Source of the DNA: Methylophaga sp.
GTDB taxonomy: Bacteria; Pseudomonadota; Gammaproteobacteria; Nitrosococcales; Methylophagaceae
Direction of reading: 5' to 3'
DNA: 36,310 nt
Assembly (NCBI GenBank): GCA_002733715.2
Contig: NVWQ02000018.1
Span: 1-36,310 of the forward strand
A program made the translations under genes and the position numbers. Shown here piece by piece: positions 25,556 to 36,310 of the stretch. Every line of letters begins with the position of its first letter. The stretch's first letter is position 1. Below the pieces are notes generated by a model that was not told the origin of the DNA, made no database searches, and was given only the letters and a program-made list of their open reading frames with translations.

Positions 25556-25568
25556 AGGAAAAATTCCT
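25556..25568 (-). promoter_or_regulatory. Third copy of the 13-bp palindrome, upstream of the TonB receptor
   Basis: AGGAAAAATTCCT is the exact reverse complement of the pepSY1 site at 6991-7003. Its centre is about 91 bases before the receptor ATG, close to the 85 bases at pepSY1. A TATTAT sequence about 25 bases downstream could be the -10 box. Confidence 0.55.
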
Positions 25569-25621
25569 TTTCTTTCATTTTAGCTAATTGTCATCTTGGT
25601 AGCGAAATAATGATGTAATAT

Positions 25622-27037
25622 TCAGTCTGTACTATCAGATAAGTTTGAACTGTCATTTTCAAACCAAGACAATGAGTTATGTAATTTAACAACATCACCA
25701 ATAATAATTAACGTCGGGGCAATTGGCTGCTCACGCTCAGCCAAATCTGCTATCTCAGCTATCGTACTCACCCAAACTTTTTGTTGTGACGTAGTGCCTT
25801 GCTGAATTAATGCGACTGGCATTTGTGCTGACATGCCATATTTTTGTAGCTGTTTTGTTAAAACAGGCAAGCCGGCCAAGCCCATATAAACGACAACAGT
25901 TTGGTTTGGTTGCACTAATGCTTTCCAATTTAGCTCTAACCCCCCTTGTTTCAGCTGACCGGTCACAAAAATACAACTTTGTGAATAATCTCGATGTGTC
26001 AGTGGAATACCGGCATAAGTAGCACAACCTGACGAGGCGGTAATACCCGGTACAACTTGAAAAGGAATATTCTTAGCGGCAAGCGTCTCAATTTCTTCAC
26101 CGCCACGCCCAAAAATAAAGGGATCACCACCTTTAAGACGCAAAACACGTTTACCTTGTTGGGCATGTGTTAATAAAAGCTGATTAATCTCTTCTTGACG
26201 CACAGCATGCCAAGCACGTTGTTTACCTACATATACCTGTTCTGCTTCTCGGCGAACTAATGCTAATACTTCTTTACTCACTAAGCGGTCATAAAACACA
26301 ATATCTGCTTGTTGCATTAAACGTAACGCTTTGAACGTTAATAGTTCGGGATCGCCCGGGCCAGCACCGACTAAGTAGACTTCACCTTTTTGCAGATCAT
26401 TAGTTTGTGTCTGCTCAAGAAGTGCCTGTAATGTATTTTCACCTTGCTGATCTCTGCCAGCCAAAATATGATCTGCAACCTTACCCTGTAAGACCGATTC
26501 CCAAAAGCGGCGGCGCATCGATAGTTTCGGAAGCTTATTCTGGACGACATTACGATAACGACCTACTAATTCTGCAAGCTTGCCATAAGCGGGGGGAATT
26601 AAGGTTTCTAATCTCGCCCTTAATTGCCTCGCTAAAATAGGTGATCTTCCTCCACTAGACACGGCAATGACAATCGGGGAACGGTCAAGAATCGACGGCA
26701 AAATAAAATCACATAACTCAGGACAATCGGCTACATTTACTAGAATGTTATTTTGTTTGGCCTGCTGGTAAACCTCTTGATTCACTTTTTCATCATCGGT
26801 AGCGGCTATGACCAAGCGGTTTCCTAGCAACAAGTCTTTTGAAAACACACCATCAATCCAGCTAAGCTCATCAGTATCAATTAATGCTTGCATAGTTGCT
26901 GAAACTTTTGGTGCAACAACAGTAACCTTGGCCTGAGCTTTGCGTAATAAGCCTGCTTTTCGAGCAGCAATATCACCACCACCCACAACGAGACAGGGTC
27001 GATTTTTTAAATCGACAAATATCGGTAAATATTCCAT
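25622..27037 (-). CDS. cysG: Siroheme synthase, fused trifunctional CysG
   Basis: This 471-residue fusion converts uroporphyrinogen III to siroheme, the cofactor of sulfite and nitrite reductases. The N-terminal half (about 1-205) is the dehydrogenase/ferrochelatase with the NAD-binding motif VVGGGDIAARKAGLLRKA. The C-terminal half (about 217-460) is the methyltransferase with VYLVGAGPGDPELLTFKA, LRLKGGDPFIFGRGGEE and GITASSGCATYAGIPLTHR. The length is normal. It is the last gene of the minus-strand housekeeping block, 37 bases after the DUF1223 gene. Confidence 0.96.
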   Translation of the reverse strand: MEYLPIFVDLKNRPCLVVGGGDIAARKAGLLRKAQAKVTVVAPKVSATMQALIDTDELSWIDGVFSKDLLLGNRLVIAATDDEKVNQEVYQQAKQNNILVNVADCPELCDFILPSILDRSPIVIAVSSGGRSPILARQLRARLETLIPPAYGKLAELVGRYRNVVQNKLPKLSMRRRFWESVLQGKVADHILAGRDQQGENTLQALLEQTQTNDLQKGEVYLVGAGPGDPELLTFKALRLMQQADIVFYDRLVSKEVLALVRREAEQVYVGKQRAWHAVRQEEINQLLLTHAQQGKRVLRLKGGDPFIFGRGGEEIETLAAKNIPFQVVPGITASSGCATYAGIPLTHRDYSQSCIFVTGQLKQGGLELNWKALVQPNQTVVVYMGLAGLPVLTKQLQKYGMSAQMPVALIQQGTTSQQKVWVSTIAEIADLAEREQPIAPTLIIIGDVVKLHNSLSWFENDSSNLSDSTD

Positions 27038-27074
27038 CTGGAAAATGCCCTAGTTTATCTTTATTTTGGAAAGT

Positions 27075-27866
27075 TTAATCTTGATTACAATCTGCTTTTA
27101 ATGGTAATTCTAAAGCTTGCAAAACAAAACCATCTTCTAAGTTTTGCACTAAAGCAACCACTTGTGTTTTGTCCAAATTCCAATCATCTTCTATTTGAAC
27201 TAATGTTGATATATCAGTTTCGCCACTTTCATCAAGAGAGAAAGGGCCTAACCATTTTCTGACTAAATTTTGATGATTAAATGTAGCGCCAGTATTATCG
27301 CCTCCATTTACTTTACTGATAATATCATTTTCTGTTATCGCTAGGTATAACTGAGAATACAATCTATTTTCCACTCCTTTCACACCAATATGGCTATCAA
27401 TAACAAGCTCATTACCTTGTTGAGACACGAGCAATTCAATACCTGCTTCTGCTTCGAATTTATTGACTGCCTGGACCACTGCTTTTACGTGCTTTTTCCA
27501 TAGGTGAATCACTTCACCACTGACAAAGAACTCAGGTGTGTATACCGTTTGAGCCAAGTTAATTTGCGCTTGTTGACGCTGTCTATCTGAAAAAACGGGA
27601 CTGGCAAAGCGGTCAACCCAGCCTTTGCTATCATTCAAATAATCAATATGAAAACCCAATACAATGAGTTGCTCATTCGTTATGCCTTGATTTGGCAAAT
27701 TGTGCACCCAACGATCAGCGGCCGGACACAATCCACAGCCTTCAGAAGTAAATAACTCCAAGACGGCTATTTGCTTATCTCCGCTACCCGCCTTCCAAGT
27801 CTGAGCAGACACCAATATCGGCAACAGTAGTAAAGCCCACGCTATACTTTTAAATCTACTTTTCAT
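27075..27866 (-). CDS. DUF1223 family exported thioredoxin-fold protein
   Basis: ATG 27866 (MKSRFKSIAWALLLLPILVS) has AAGGAAAA upstream and begins with a signal peptide. An upstream ATG at 27941 would overlap truD and lacks this signal context. The 263-residue product has the DUF1223 signature VLELFTSEGCGLCPAADRWV, a CxxC motif (C44/C47) in a thioredoxin-like fold, then HIDYLNDSKGWVDRFASPVF and YTPEFFVSGE. The biochemical role of the family is not established; a periplasmic redox or metal-related role is possible. Confidence 0.85.
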   Translation of the reverse strand: MKSRFKSIAWALLLLPILVSAQTWKAGSGDKQIAVLELFTSEGCGLCPAADRWVHNLPNQGITNEQLIVLGFHIDYLNDSKGWVDRFASPVFSDRQRQQAQINLAQTVYTPEFFVSGEVIHLWKKHVKAVVQAVNKFEAEAGIELLVSQQGNELVIDSHIGVKGVENRLYSQLYLAITENDIISKVNGGDNTGATFNHQNLVRKWLGPFSLDESGETDISTLVQIEDDWNLDKTQVVALVQNLEDGFVLQALELPLKADCNQD

Positions 27867-27921
27867 GACATTTTCCTTATTTATCATTGTGTTCACTATG
27901 TGAGAGCATATTGATAAACCT

Positions 27922-28977
27922 TTAGTTCCGCTGTTGTACATTAGTGCATATTGCTAATTCTCTCAACACGGCTGTTGCATAACTGCCTGCGGGCAGAAAA
28001 AAGCTTATGTCTAATTGAGCATTATCTAAGAACTGCCAACTAAAGTCACTTGGAAATACGCGTAATGCTCGTCTACTTTGACTTAAACCTGCTTTTTCAA
28101 GCCCCTGTTTCCACAAATCCCAATCGTCTAATACCTGCTGCTCGAGCAGTAAACTATCATCTTTAACCTGTACATTGCCGCGTCCCCACATCGGACCTGT
28201 TGGATGAATATCCATCGCTGCCAATCGCACTGTCAGTTCTTCATCAAGTTTATCTACCAAAAAAAGGCTGGATTTGGTTCCTGCCAATAACATCATGTCG
28301 CCTATTAAAGGCTGATTCCAGTTATTTGTCTGCACTCGTTCTGTAAGCACAAGGTTAAATAACCATGAACGAGCCGCAGAAAGGTATAAACTTTTTTGAG
28401 TTCGTTTTCTAGGCGCTTTACCTGTAGAAAACCAATAGCCCACCCTGTCTAAATTACCCATTTGATGACCAAAACGCTGTTCACCAAAATAATTAGGTAC
28501 ACCCGACTTTTGGATTTGTCGAAGATTGGCTTCCCAGTATTCTTTTTTGCCTTGAATATTGGTCAAGCGCAACTTAAATTGATTGCCTGCTAACACGCCC
28601 CGCTTTAATTTCTTGCCATGGCGTGTTTGTTCAATAATCTGAATATCTTCGGTTTCAAATTCAGACCAATTAGGTTCATCAAAACCTTCTAAATTAATAC
28701 TAAACCACTGGCTGGTGATGGCATGACGGTCTTTTAAACCTGCATACCCTACGGCAACAGGCTTCACCCCTGCAAATTTTGCTAATTCATTAGCTAACCA
28801 ATCTGTGTTAATACCTTTTTTCTGAATTTTAAGCCAAACATGTCCACCCTCACCATCAGGCTCGAAGGGCAAAATTTCTTCAACTTGAAAATATTCTGCT
28901 TGGCTGCGAATTTCTGCAAAGCACTGTGTTGCCGCTTCATTAACACGTGCTAATGATAAAAAATCAAACTTATCCAA
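27922..28977 (-). CDS. truD: tRNA pseudouridine(13) synthase
   Basis: This 351-residue enzyme makes pseudouridine at position 13 of tRNA. The catalytic motif is GYAGLKDRHAITSQ with Asp83. The TRUD insertion domain is present, as is the conserved VPNYFGEQRFGHQMGNLDR segment. It starts three bases from the ispF stop. In many gammaproteobacteria surE follows truD; here DUF1223 and cysG follow instead. Confidence 0.96.
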   Translation of the reverse strand: MDKFDFLSLARVNEAATQCFAEIRSQAEYFQVEEILPFEPDGEGGHVWLKIQKKGINTDWLANELAKFAGVKPVAVGYAGLKDRHAITSQWFSINLEGFDEPNWSEFETEDIQIIEQTRHGKKLKRGVLAGNQFKLRLTNIQGKKEYWEANLRQIQKSGVPNYFGEQRFGHQMGNLDRVGYWFSTGKAPRKRTQKSLYLSAARSWLFNLVLTERVQTNNWNQPLIGDMMLLAGTKSSLFLVDKLDEELTVRLAAMDIHPTGPMWGRGNVQVKDDSLLLEQQVLDDWDLWKQGLEKAGLSQSRRALRVFPSDFSWQFLDNAQLDISFFLPAGSYATAVLRELAICTNVQQRN

Positions 28978-28980
28978 AAT

Positions 28981-29454
28981 TTATGCTTTAACTAATAAAA
29001 CAACAGCATGTGCAGCAATACCTTCTTTTCGACCTGCAAAGCCTAGCTTTTCTGTGGTGGTCGCTTTCACATTCACTGCATCAGCATTAATCGCTAAATC
29101 CTGAGCTAACAGTCCTCGCATACTCGGCATAAAGGGCGTCAGTCTGGGTTGCTGAGCAATAATGGTGCTGTCTACATTATTCACCTTCCAACCTAGCTTG
29201 TTAATATCTTGCATAACCTTTCTTAACAAAAAACGGCTATCGATATTTTTAAATTCATCATCAGTATCAGGAAAATGGTGGCCTATATCCCATAAACCTG
29301 CAGCGCCTAATAGTGCATCACAAATTGCATGAATTAATACATCGCCATCCGAGTGCGCTTCTAAACCATGCGTATAAGGAATAACAACGCCACCCAGCGT
29401 AATTGAATCACCTTCGGTAAATTTGTGAACATCATAACCGTGACCAATTCTCAT
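28981..29454 (-). CDS. ispF: 2-C-methyl-D-erythritol 2,4-cyclodiphosphate synthase
   Basis: This 157-residue enzyme of the MEP isoprenoid pathway has a zinc site from [12 protein letters not shown] (D8, H10) and H42 in [17 protein letters not shown]. The family's C-terminal block ([21 protein letters not shown]) is present. Its ATG overlaps the ispD stop by one base. Confidence 0.97.
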   Translation of the reverse strand: MRIGHGYDVHKFTEGDSITLGGVVIPYTHGLEAHSDGDVLIHAICDALLGAAGLWDIGHHFPDTDDEFKNIDSRFLLRKVMQDINKLGWKVNNVDSTIIAQQPRLTPFMPSMRGLLAQDLAINADAVNVKATTTEKLGFAGRKEGIAAHAVVLLVKA

Positions 29455-30158
29455 TATTGTTCTCCTTGTTGTTTCAGGAACAAACCTGCTAATGCTAAAT
29501 CTTGAGGCACAGTAATTTTAATATTATCTGCATGCCCCTCTACCATCATTGCTTTCAATCCTGCTAATTCTATCGCACTAGCTTCATCTGTTACTGTTAA
29601 TTGCTGTTTCTTGGCTGCGTGCAAAGCATCTTTTAGTATATTCAATCGAAACATTTGTGGTGTTGATGCTCGCCATAAACCCTGCCGATCCACTGTTTCT
29701 GTGATCTCTTGCTCGACATTGGCTCGCTTAACCGTATCCATTACCGGAATTCCTAAAATTCCTCCTACAGGATGATTGGCAAGCTTTATAAGCATCTGGT
29801 CAATATCTTGATGCCGCAAACACGGGCGAGCAGCGTCATGTACCAACACCCAAGGATCATCATCAGCTATTTTTGCCAATGCTATCAATGCATTATAAAC
29901 AGAATCCGCACGTTGTTTTCCGCCAACGACAACATGAATGGGGGTATCAATTTTCACCGACACTTGTGCCCACCACGGATCATTTTCTGCTACCGCAACG
30001 ATGATTCCTTTAACTCGACTGTGTGAGGCTAAACGCTGCAAGGTATGTTCAAGAACCGTTCTACCCATAAGCTCAAGATATTGCTTAGGTCGATCAGCTT
30101 GCATGCGAGAACCTATTCCTGCAGCAGGTACTATCGCCCATACTGTCTGATTAGTCAT
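29454..30158 (-). CDS. ispD: 2-C-methyl-D-erythritol 4-phosphate cytidylyltransferase
   Basis: This 234-residue enzyme of the MEP pathway has the nucleotide-binding motif [20 protein letters not shown] at its N-terminus. [11 protein letters not shown] and [12 protein letters not shown] are further family blocks. It overlaps ftsB by eight bases, the usual ftsB-ispD-ispF arrangement. Confidence 0.97.
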   Translation of the reverse strand: MTNQTVWAIVPAAGIGSRMQADRPKQYLELMGRTVLEHTLQRLASHSRVKGIIVAVAENDPWWAQVSVKIDTPIHVVVGGKQRADSVYNALIALAKIADDDPWVLVHDAARPCLRHQDIDQMLIKLANHPVGGILGIPVMDTVKRANVEQEITETVDRQGLWRASTPQMFRLNILKDALHAAKKQQLTVTDEASAIELAGLKAMMVEGHADNIKITVPQDLALAGLFLKQQGEQ

Positions 30159-30435
30159 TGTCTGGCTCTTCTATAATTTGAAAGAATGTTTCACCTTCTT
30201 TGATCATTCCTAGTTCACTTCGAGCTCGTTCTTCAACAGCATCAAGGCCACTTTTCAAATCTTGGACTTCAGCAGTCAGCACCTGATTTCGCTCTGCTAA
30301 TTTTTCGTTATCTTGTCGCTGAATTTCAACATCACGATGAAGATGTAAAACCGCAGGTAAACCATCATGACTGAACCATAATCGGTATTGCAACAATAGC
30401 AATAATACCGTGAGCAAGATCATTGTGGCTTTCAT
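30151..30435 (-). CDS. ftsB: Cell division protein FtsB
   Basis: This 94-residue bitopic protein of the FtsQBL complex has a membrane helix at about 3-20 (ATMILLTVLLLLLQYRLWF), then a coiled coil (LHRDVEIQRQDNEKLAERNQ) and the conserved end ERARSELGMIKEGETFFQII. Its place between eno and ispD is conserved in this class and confirms the call. Confidence 0.96.
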   Translation of the reverse strand: MKATMILLTVLLLLLQYRLWFSHDGLPAVLHLHRDVEIQRQDNEKLAERNQVLTAEVQDLKSGLDAVEERARSELGMIKEGETFFQIIEEPDND

Positions 30436-30444
30436 AAACAGTGA

Positions 30445-31737
<1,293 letters not shown>

Positions 31738-31794
31738 TCATTAACCTTCAAGCTCAGAAAGAATTTTTTCGTCATCCTCGCGGATGCATGAAAT

Positions 31795-32157
31795 TATATA
31801 CCCGTTATCATTCAAGGTGCAGAATTTACACGTCATCCCCGAGATCTTTTATCGGGGATCTATACCCGTGATACTTCAATCTGCAGATTTCTCCGATTCA
31901 TCATCCCCATAATCATTGGAACCGCATGATTTCTCCGTCATTCCACAAGCTCTCCTCGCCGTCATTCCGGCAGGTTTTCAGCCGGAATCTCTAGCTGAAT
32001 GAAATAGATCCCCGATAAAAGATTTCGAGGATGACGGAGTATAAAAACCGCAGTTTGAATGATTATGGGTATATAGCTGTAACACTAGACTCCCGCTTAA
32101 AACATGCGGGAGTGACGGCAGATGAAATTATGCATCTTGAATGATAACGGGTATATA
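31795..32157. repeat. Nested inverted-repeat (MITE/REP-like) element upstream of eno
   Basis: The outer ends (31795-31827 and 32125-32157) are about 33-bp inverted repeats with about three differences. Inside, 31831-31860 and 32007-32036 are 30-bp inverted repeats with two differences. Five copies of a unit like TATACCCGTTATCATTCAAG occur: 31797-31822, 31861-31886 and 31905-31928 on the plus strand, and 32048-32074 and 32131-32155 on the minus strand. Two short hairpins are also present, ATTCCGGC/GCCGGAAT (31964-31988) and ACTCCCGC/GCGGGAGT (32089-32112). No coding potential is seen. Confidence 0.85.
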
Positions 32158-32158
32158 C

Positions 32159-32884
32159 TTACTCAGTTAAATAGAACGTAATTGTTGTTACTACTCGCAC
32201 ATCTTTTTCAATTTTATTGGTATCACCATATTCTTCACCCGCATCACGCACATAAAAACTGCCTTGTCGTGCACTGCGTATGCCACCCACTTTCACACCA
32301 GCATTACTGGCAAACTCATTTGCAGCAAGACGAGCATTTTTGGTTGCTTCACGCAGCATATCGGGCTTAATTTCATTTAATTTAGTGAATCGATAGCTCG
32401 GTGAATTGTTTTTAATATCAATGCCCTGAGCTAATAACTTGCTTACATTGGTGCGCGCTTGTTTGATTTTATTGACCTGATCGGTACTCACAGTAATCAC
32501 GCCATTTAGACCATGTTCCTCATCTACAACACGTTGTTGATTATCACGATATTCATAAACGTTATAATCTAAAACACCTACATCAATTTCTGAGTCAGAA
32601 AAACCATTTTCTTTTAATAATTTAACAATGATTTGTTGTTGCTGTTCAGCCTGTTTATAAAGTTTGGGTAATTCAGATCGACTAGTCCCTGTCACCTTAA
32701 ATGTCAGCACCCAATCAACGTGATCAGCCGTCACTCGCCGTTCTGCTAAACCTTTTGCTTCAGCTGTATTAATTGCAACTTTAGCGTTGTAAAGAGTTTG
32801 ACCAACAAAATAGCCTGCTACAGCTAACCCTAACGCAACAAACAATCCTAAGAAGAAAATTCCACCTTGATTTTCTTTATTCAA
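32159..32884 (-). CDS. SIMPL domain (DUF541) membrane-anchored protein
   Basis: This 241-residue protein has an N-terminal membrane anchor (about 9-29, GIFFLGLFVALGLAVAGYFV), then the SIMPL domain: a conserved AEAKGLAERRVTADHVDWVL start, helical LPKLYKQAEQQQQIIVKLLK and a final VRVVTTITFYLTE strand. Family members (for example E. coli YggE) are periplasmic proteins linked to oxidative stress, with unclear biochemistry. It lies 46 bases after a small membrane-protein gene. Its stop adjoins the repeat element. Confidence 0.88.
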   Translation of the reverse strand: MNKENQGGIFFLGLFVALGLAVAGYFVGQTLYNAKVAINTAEAKGLAERRVTADHVDWVLTFKVTGTSRSELPKLYKQAEQQQQIIVKLLKENGFSDSEIDVGVLDYNVYEYRDNQQRVVDEEHGLNGVITVSTDQVNKIKQARTNVSKLLAQGIDIKNNSPSYRFTKLNEIKPDMLREATKNARLAANEFASNAGVKVGGIRSARQGSFYVRDAGEEYGDTNKIEKDVRVVTTITFYLTE

Positions 32885-32930
32885 AATATAAACCTCACCA
32901 TTCTAAATTACCTATCTAATTAAGTAAGTC

Positions 32931-33347
32931 CTAAATGCTATAACTTACTATTAACATAACCACTAAAACCAGTATTATCACATTGATTGTTGCTAATTTA
33001 ATTCCATTCTTAAAACCAATCATTCTTTTATCAGGTTGTTTTATAAATAAAAGTAAAAATATAGTATGCGTTACAAGCAAGGCAAATACGTAAAGAACCG
33101 CTTTAAAAATAAAACTCTTAAGAACCATGCCATCTAAACTAAAAACATATATACAGTGAATAACAATAGATATTATTGAACTAAACAATACAGAAAAAAA
33201 TGTCATCCAATAACGGGGTTTAAAGCTCAATAGCCATTTAGCGATGTATTGAACAAAAAAAGTAACTATAAAACTATATGTTAAGCTAACTGCAACTACA
33301 GCAAAAAGTAACGGACCAAATATTAGCTGACCAAGCAGCGAACCCAT
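32931..33347 (-). CDS. Small four-helix membrane protein, unknown
   Basis: This 138-residue protein of very hydrophobic composition has about four membrane segments (LLFAVVAVSLTYSFIVTFFV, FFSVLFSSIISIVIHCIYVF, AVLYVFALLVTHTIFLLLF, TINVIILVLVVMLIV). AAGGAAG before ATG 33347 is a good ribosome site. I recognise no family. Its AT content and its place between kdsA and the SIMPL gene suggest an insertion into the conserved pyrG-kdsA-eno order. Confidence 0.7.
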   Translation of the reverse strand: MGSLLGQLIFGPLLFAVVAVSLTYSFIVTFFVQYIAKWLLSFKPRYWMTFFSVLFSSIISIVIHCIYVFSLDGMVLKSFIFKAVLYVFALLVTHTIFLLLFIKQPDKRMIGFKNGIKLATINVIILVLVVMLIVSYSI

Positions 33348-33382
33348 AAATCTTCCTTAATAATGCTCTAAGCTAAAATTAC

Positions 33383-34218
33383 TTAGAGCAGTGAATCTTC
33401 AATAAAATCCTGTTTTTTGACCGTGCTATCAATGGCTACCAATGTCTCTAATAGCTCTTCCATTCTATCTAAAGGCCAGGAGTTAGCGCCATCACTTAAT
33501 GCTTTCTCTGGTTCGGGATGCGTTTCCATAAACACACCTGCCACACCAACAGCCACGGCTGCACGTGCTAACACAGGCACAAATTCACGTTGGCCACCTG
33601 ACGAACCACCCATACCACCTGGTTGTTGTACAGAATGTGTAGCATCAAATACTACCGGACAATCCATGGCACGCATAACGGGCAATCCACGCATATCTGA
33701 TATTAAGGTGTTATAACCAAATGATGTACCACGATCACATAACATTATTTGATTATTGCCTGTTGATTTAGCTTTTTCAGCAACATGTTGCATATCCCAA
33801 GGTGCTAAGAACTGACCTTTTTTGATATTCACCGGCAAGCCCTGGCTACATACATTGACAATAAAACTGGTTTGGCGACATAAAAATGCCGGTGTTTGTA
33901 ATACATCAACCACACTCGCCACTTCTTCTAAAGGTGAATATTCATGTACATCCGTAATAACGGCAACACCCATTTCTTTTTTTACTTTCTCTAAAATCGC
34001 TAAGCCTTTTTCAAGACCTGGACCACGATAACTACTTACTGAGGTTCTGTTTGCCTTATCAAATGAAGATTTATAGATAAAATGAATACCTAAACGATCT
34101 GTAACTTCTTTTAATTTCCCAGCCACATCCATCGTCATTTGTTCACTTTCAACAACGCATGTTCCTGCGATTAAAAATAATGGCTGTTTTCCGCCTACCT
34201 CTTTACCACATAGATCCA

Positions 34219-34219
<1 letters not shown>
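33383..34219 (-). CDS. kdsA: 3-deoxy-D-manno-octulosonate 8-phosphate synthase
   Basis: This 278-residue TIM-barrel enzyme condenses arabinose 5-phosphate with phosphoenolpyruvate for lipopolysaccharide Kdo, so the host is Gram-negative. Family blocks are [54 protein letters not shown] and [13 protein letters not shown]. Its start overlaps the pyrG stop by one base (TAATG). Confidence 0.97.
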
Positions 34220-35892
<1,673 letters not shown>

Positions 35893-35979
35893 CTAGTCGG
35901 CTAAACATTTTAACGGAAATGCTGTTTTCACTCAATGAAAATCTATTTTAAAAAAGAGTAAACAAACAAGATCAGGCTC

Positions 35980-36111
35980 TCAGGCTTGTTTCAGCTTTTT
36001 TAAATAAAATGGATAATCTTCATCAGCAAGAAAAACAGGATCACAAATATTGCCTCGCATAATCAAATATTGTGGCCGGTCAACGATAATAAAACGAGGC
36101 AGCCTAGCCAT
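35980..36111 (-). pseudogene. Truncated REP-associated (Y1) transposase
   Basis: The 43-residue reading frame begins MARLPRFIIVDRPQYLIMRG and continues NICDPVFLADEDYPFYLKKL to a stop. This is the N-terminus of RAYT/IS200-like Y1 transposases, which normally run past 200 residues and carry an HUH motif and a catalytic tyrosine. Both are missing here. At 36166-36183 the sequence AATCGAGTCTGACCCTGA often flanks such genes. It is a remnant and cannot act. Confidence 0.8.
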
Positions 36112-36310
36112 TGGCAGATTCTAGAACATAAACTCAACTTCAGTGTAAGTAACTAACGTTGAAAATTAATCGAGTCTGACCCTGACCAATCCCCACGAAA
36201 TAATGAATAAAAACAATGAATTAATCGAAATAAAAAGGAACTTTCACAGCATTTAGTGATCAGATCAATTACCACACATCACTCATCAGGAAACACCGTG
36301 AAAGTAGCCA
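36112..36310. other. Terminal non-coding stretch with possible gene start at the edge
   Basis: It holds the RAYT-flanking sequence. At the very end, GTG 36298-36300 is preceded by CAGGA at good spacing, and CTTTCAC (36241-36247) is the inverted copy of GTGAAAG (36298-36304). Only four codons are visible, so no gene is called. Confidence 0.3.

Noticed and set aside
31795-32157. CRISPR array upstream of eno
   Set aside because: The repeat units are in both orientations with irregular spacing and sequence drift, unlike direct CRISPR repeats.
36298-36310. Start of a plus-strand gene at the window end
   Set aside because: Only GTG plus three codons are visible, which is too little to call.

Overview
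The window looks like a gammaproteobacterial chromosome with moderate to low GC. The housekeeping block pyrG, kdsA, eno, ftsB, ispD, ispF, truD and a fused cysG supports this. A MoxY-type sensor kinase, two acidic PepSY proteins and a TonB-dependent receptor hint at a methylotroph or another metal-scavenging aquatic bacterium. I cannot name the genus from sequence alone.

Region 1 (1-6290) starts inside a tRNA-Leu(CAA) gene. A compact integrated island of about 6.1 kb follows. All its genes point the same way: tyrosine integrase, an unknown protein, an AlpA-type regulator, a winged-helix-like protein, a YagK/YfjJ (inovirus Gp2-like) replication protein, a small-terminase-like HTH protein, and two exported cargo proteins. 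One cargo protein fuses a TagO/VasI-like domain to a TolA C-terminal-like domain. Repeats of about 120 bp bound the island, and integrase arm-type GGGGTAACT motifs lie at both ends. It resembles a minimal phage satellite.

Region 2 (6364-9460) holds, on the minus strand, a PepSY protein and a NarL/MoxX-like response regulator that overlaps its histidine kinase. A small plus-strand gene follows.

Region 3 (9565-21981) is a plus-strand operon for a type II secretion/type IV pilus-like machine: three prepilins, a PilM/PilN (GspL-like) fusion, PilO/GspM-like, GspE/PilB, GspF/PilC, PilP-like and a secretin, then an omptin-like beta-barrel. No prepilin peptidase or retraction ATPase is present. The PilM-like protein carries two 24-residue units resembling MshEN c-di-GMP-binding motifs.

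Region 4 (21982-25620) has a decayed GAPDH gene and a minus-strand TonB receptor followed by a second PepSY gene. A 13-bp palindrome, AGGAA-N3-TTCCT, occurs upstream of pepSY1, in the divergent kinase/small-gene intergenic region, and upstream of the TonB receptor. This suggests one shared regulon, possibly for metal (lanthanide?) acquisition.

Region 5 (25622-35847) is the minus-strand housekeeping block, interrupted between kdsA and eno by two extra genes and a nested inverted-repeat element of about 360 bp. Region 6 (35848-36310) contains a truncated REP-associated (Y1) transposase remnant.
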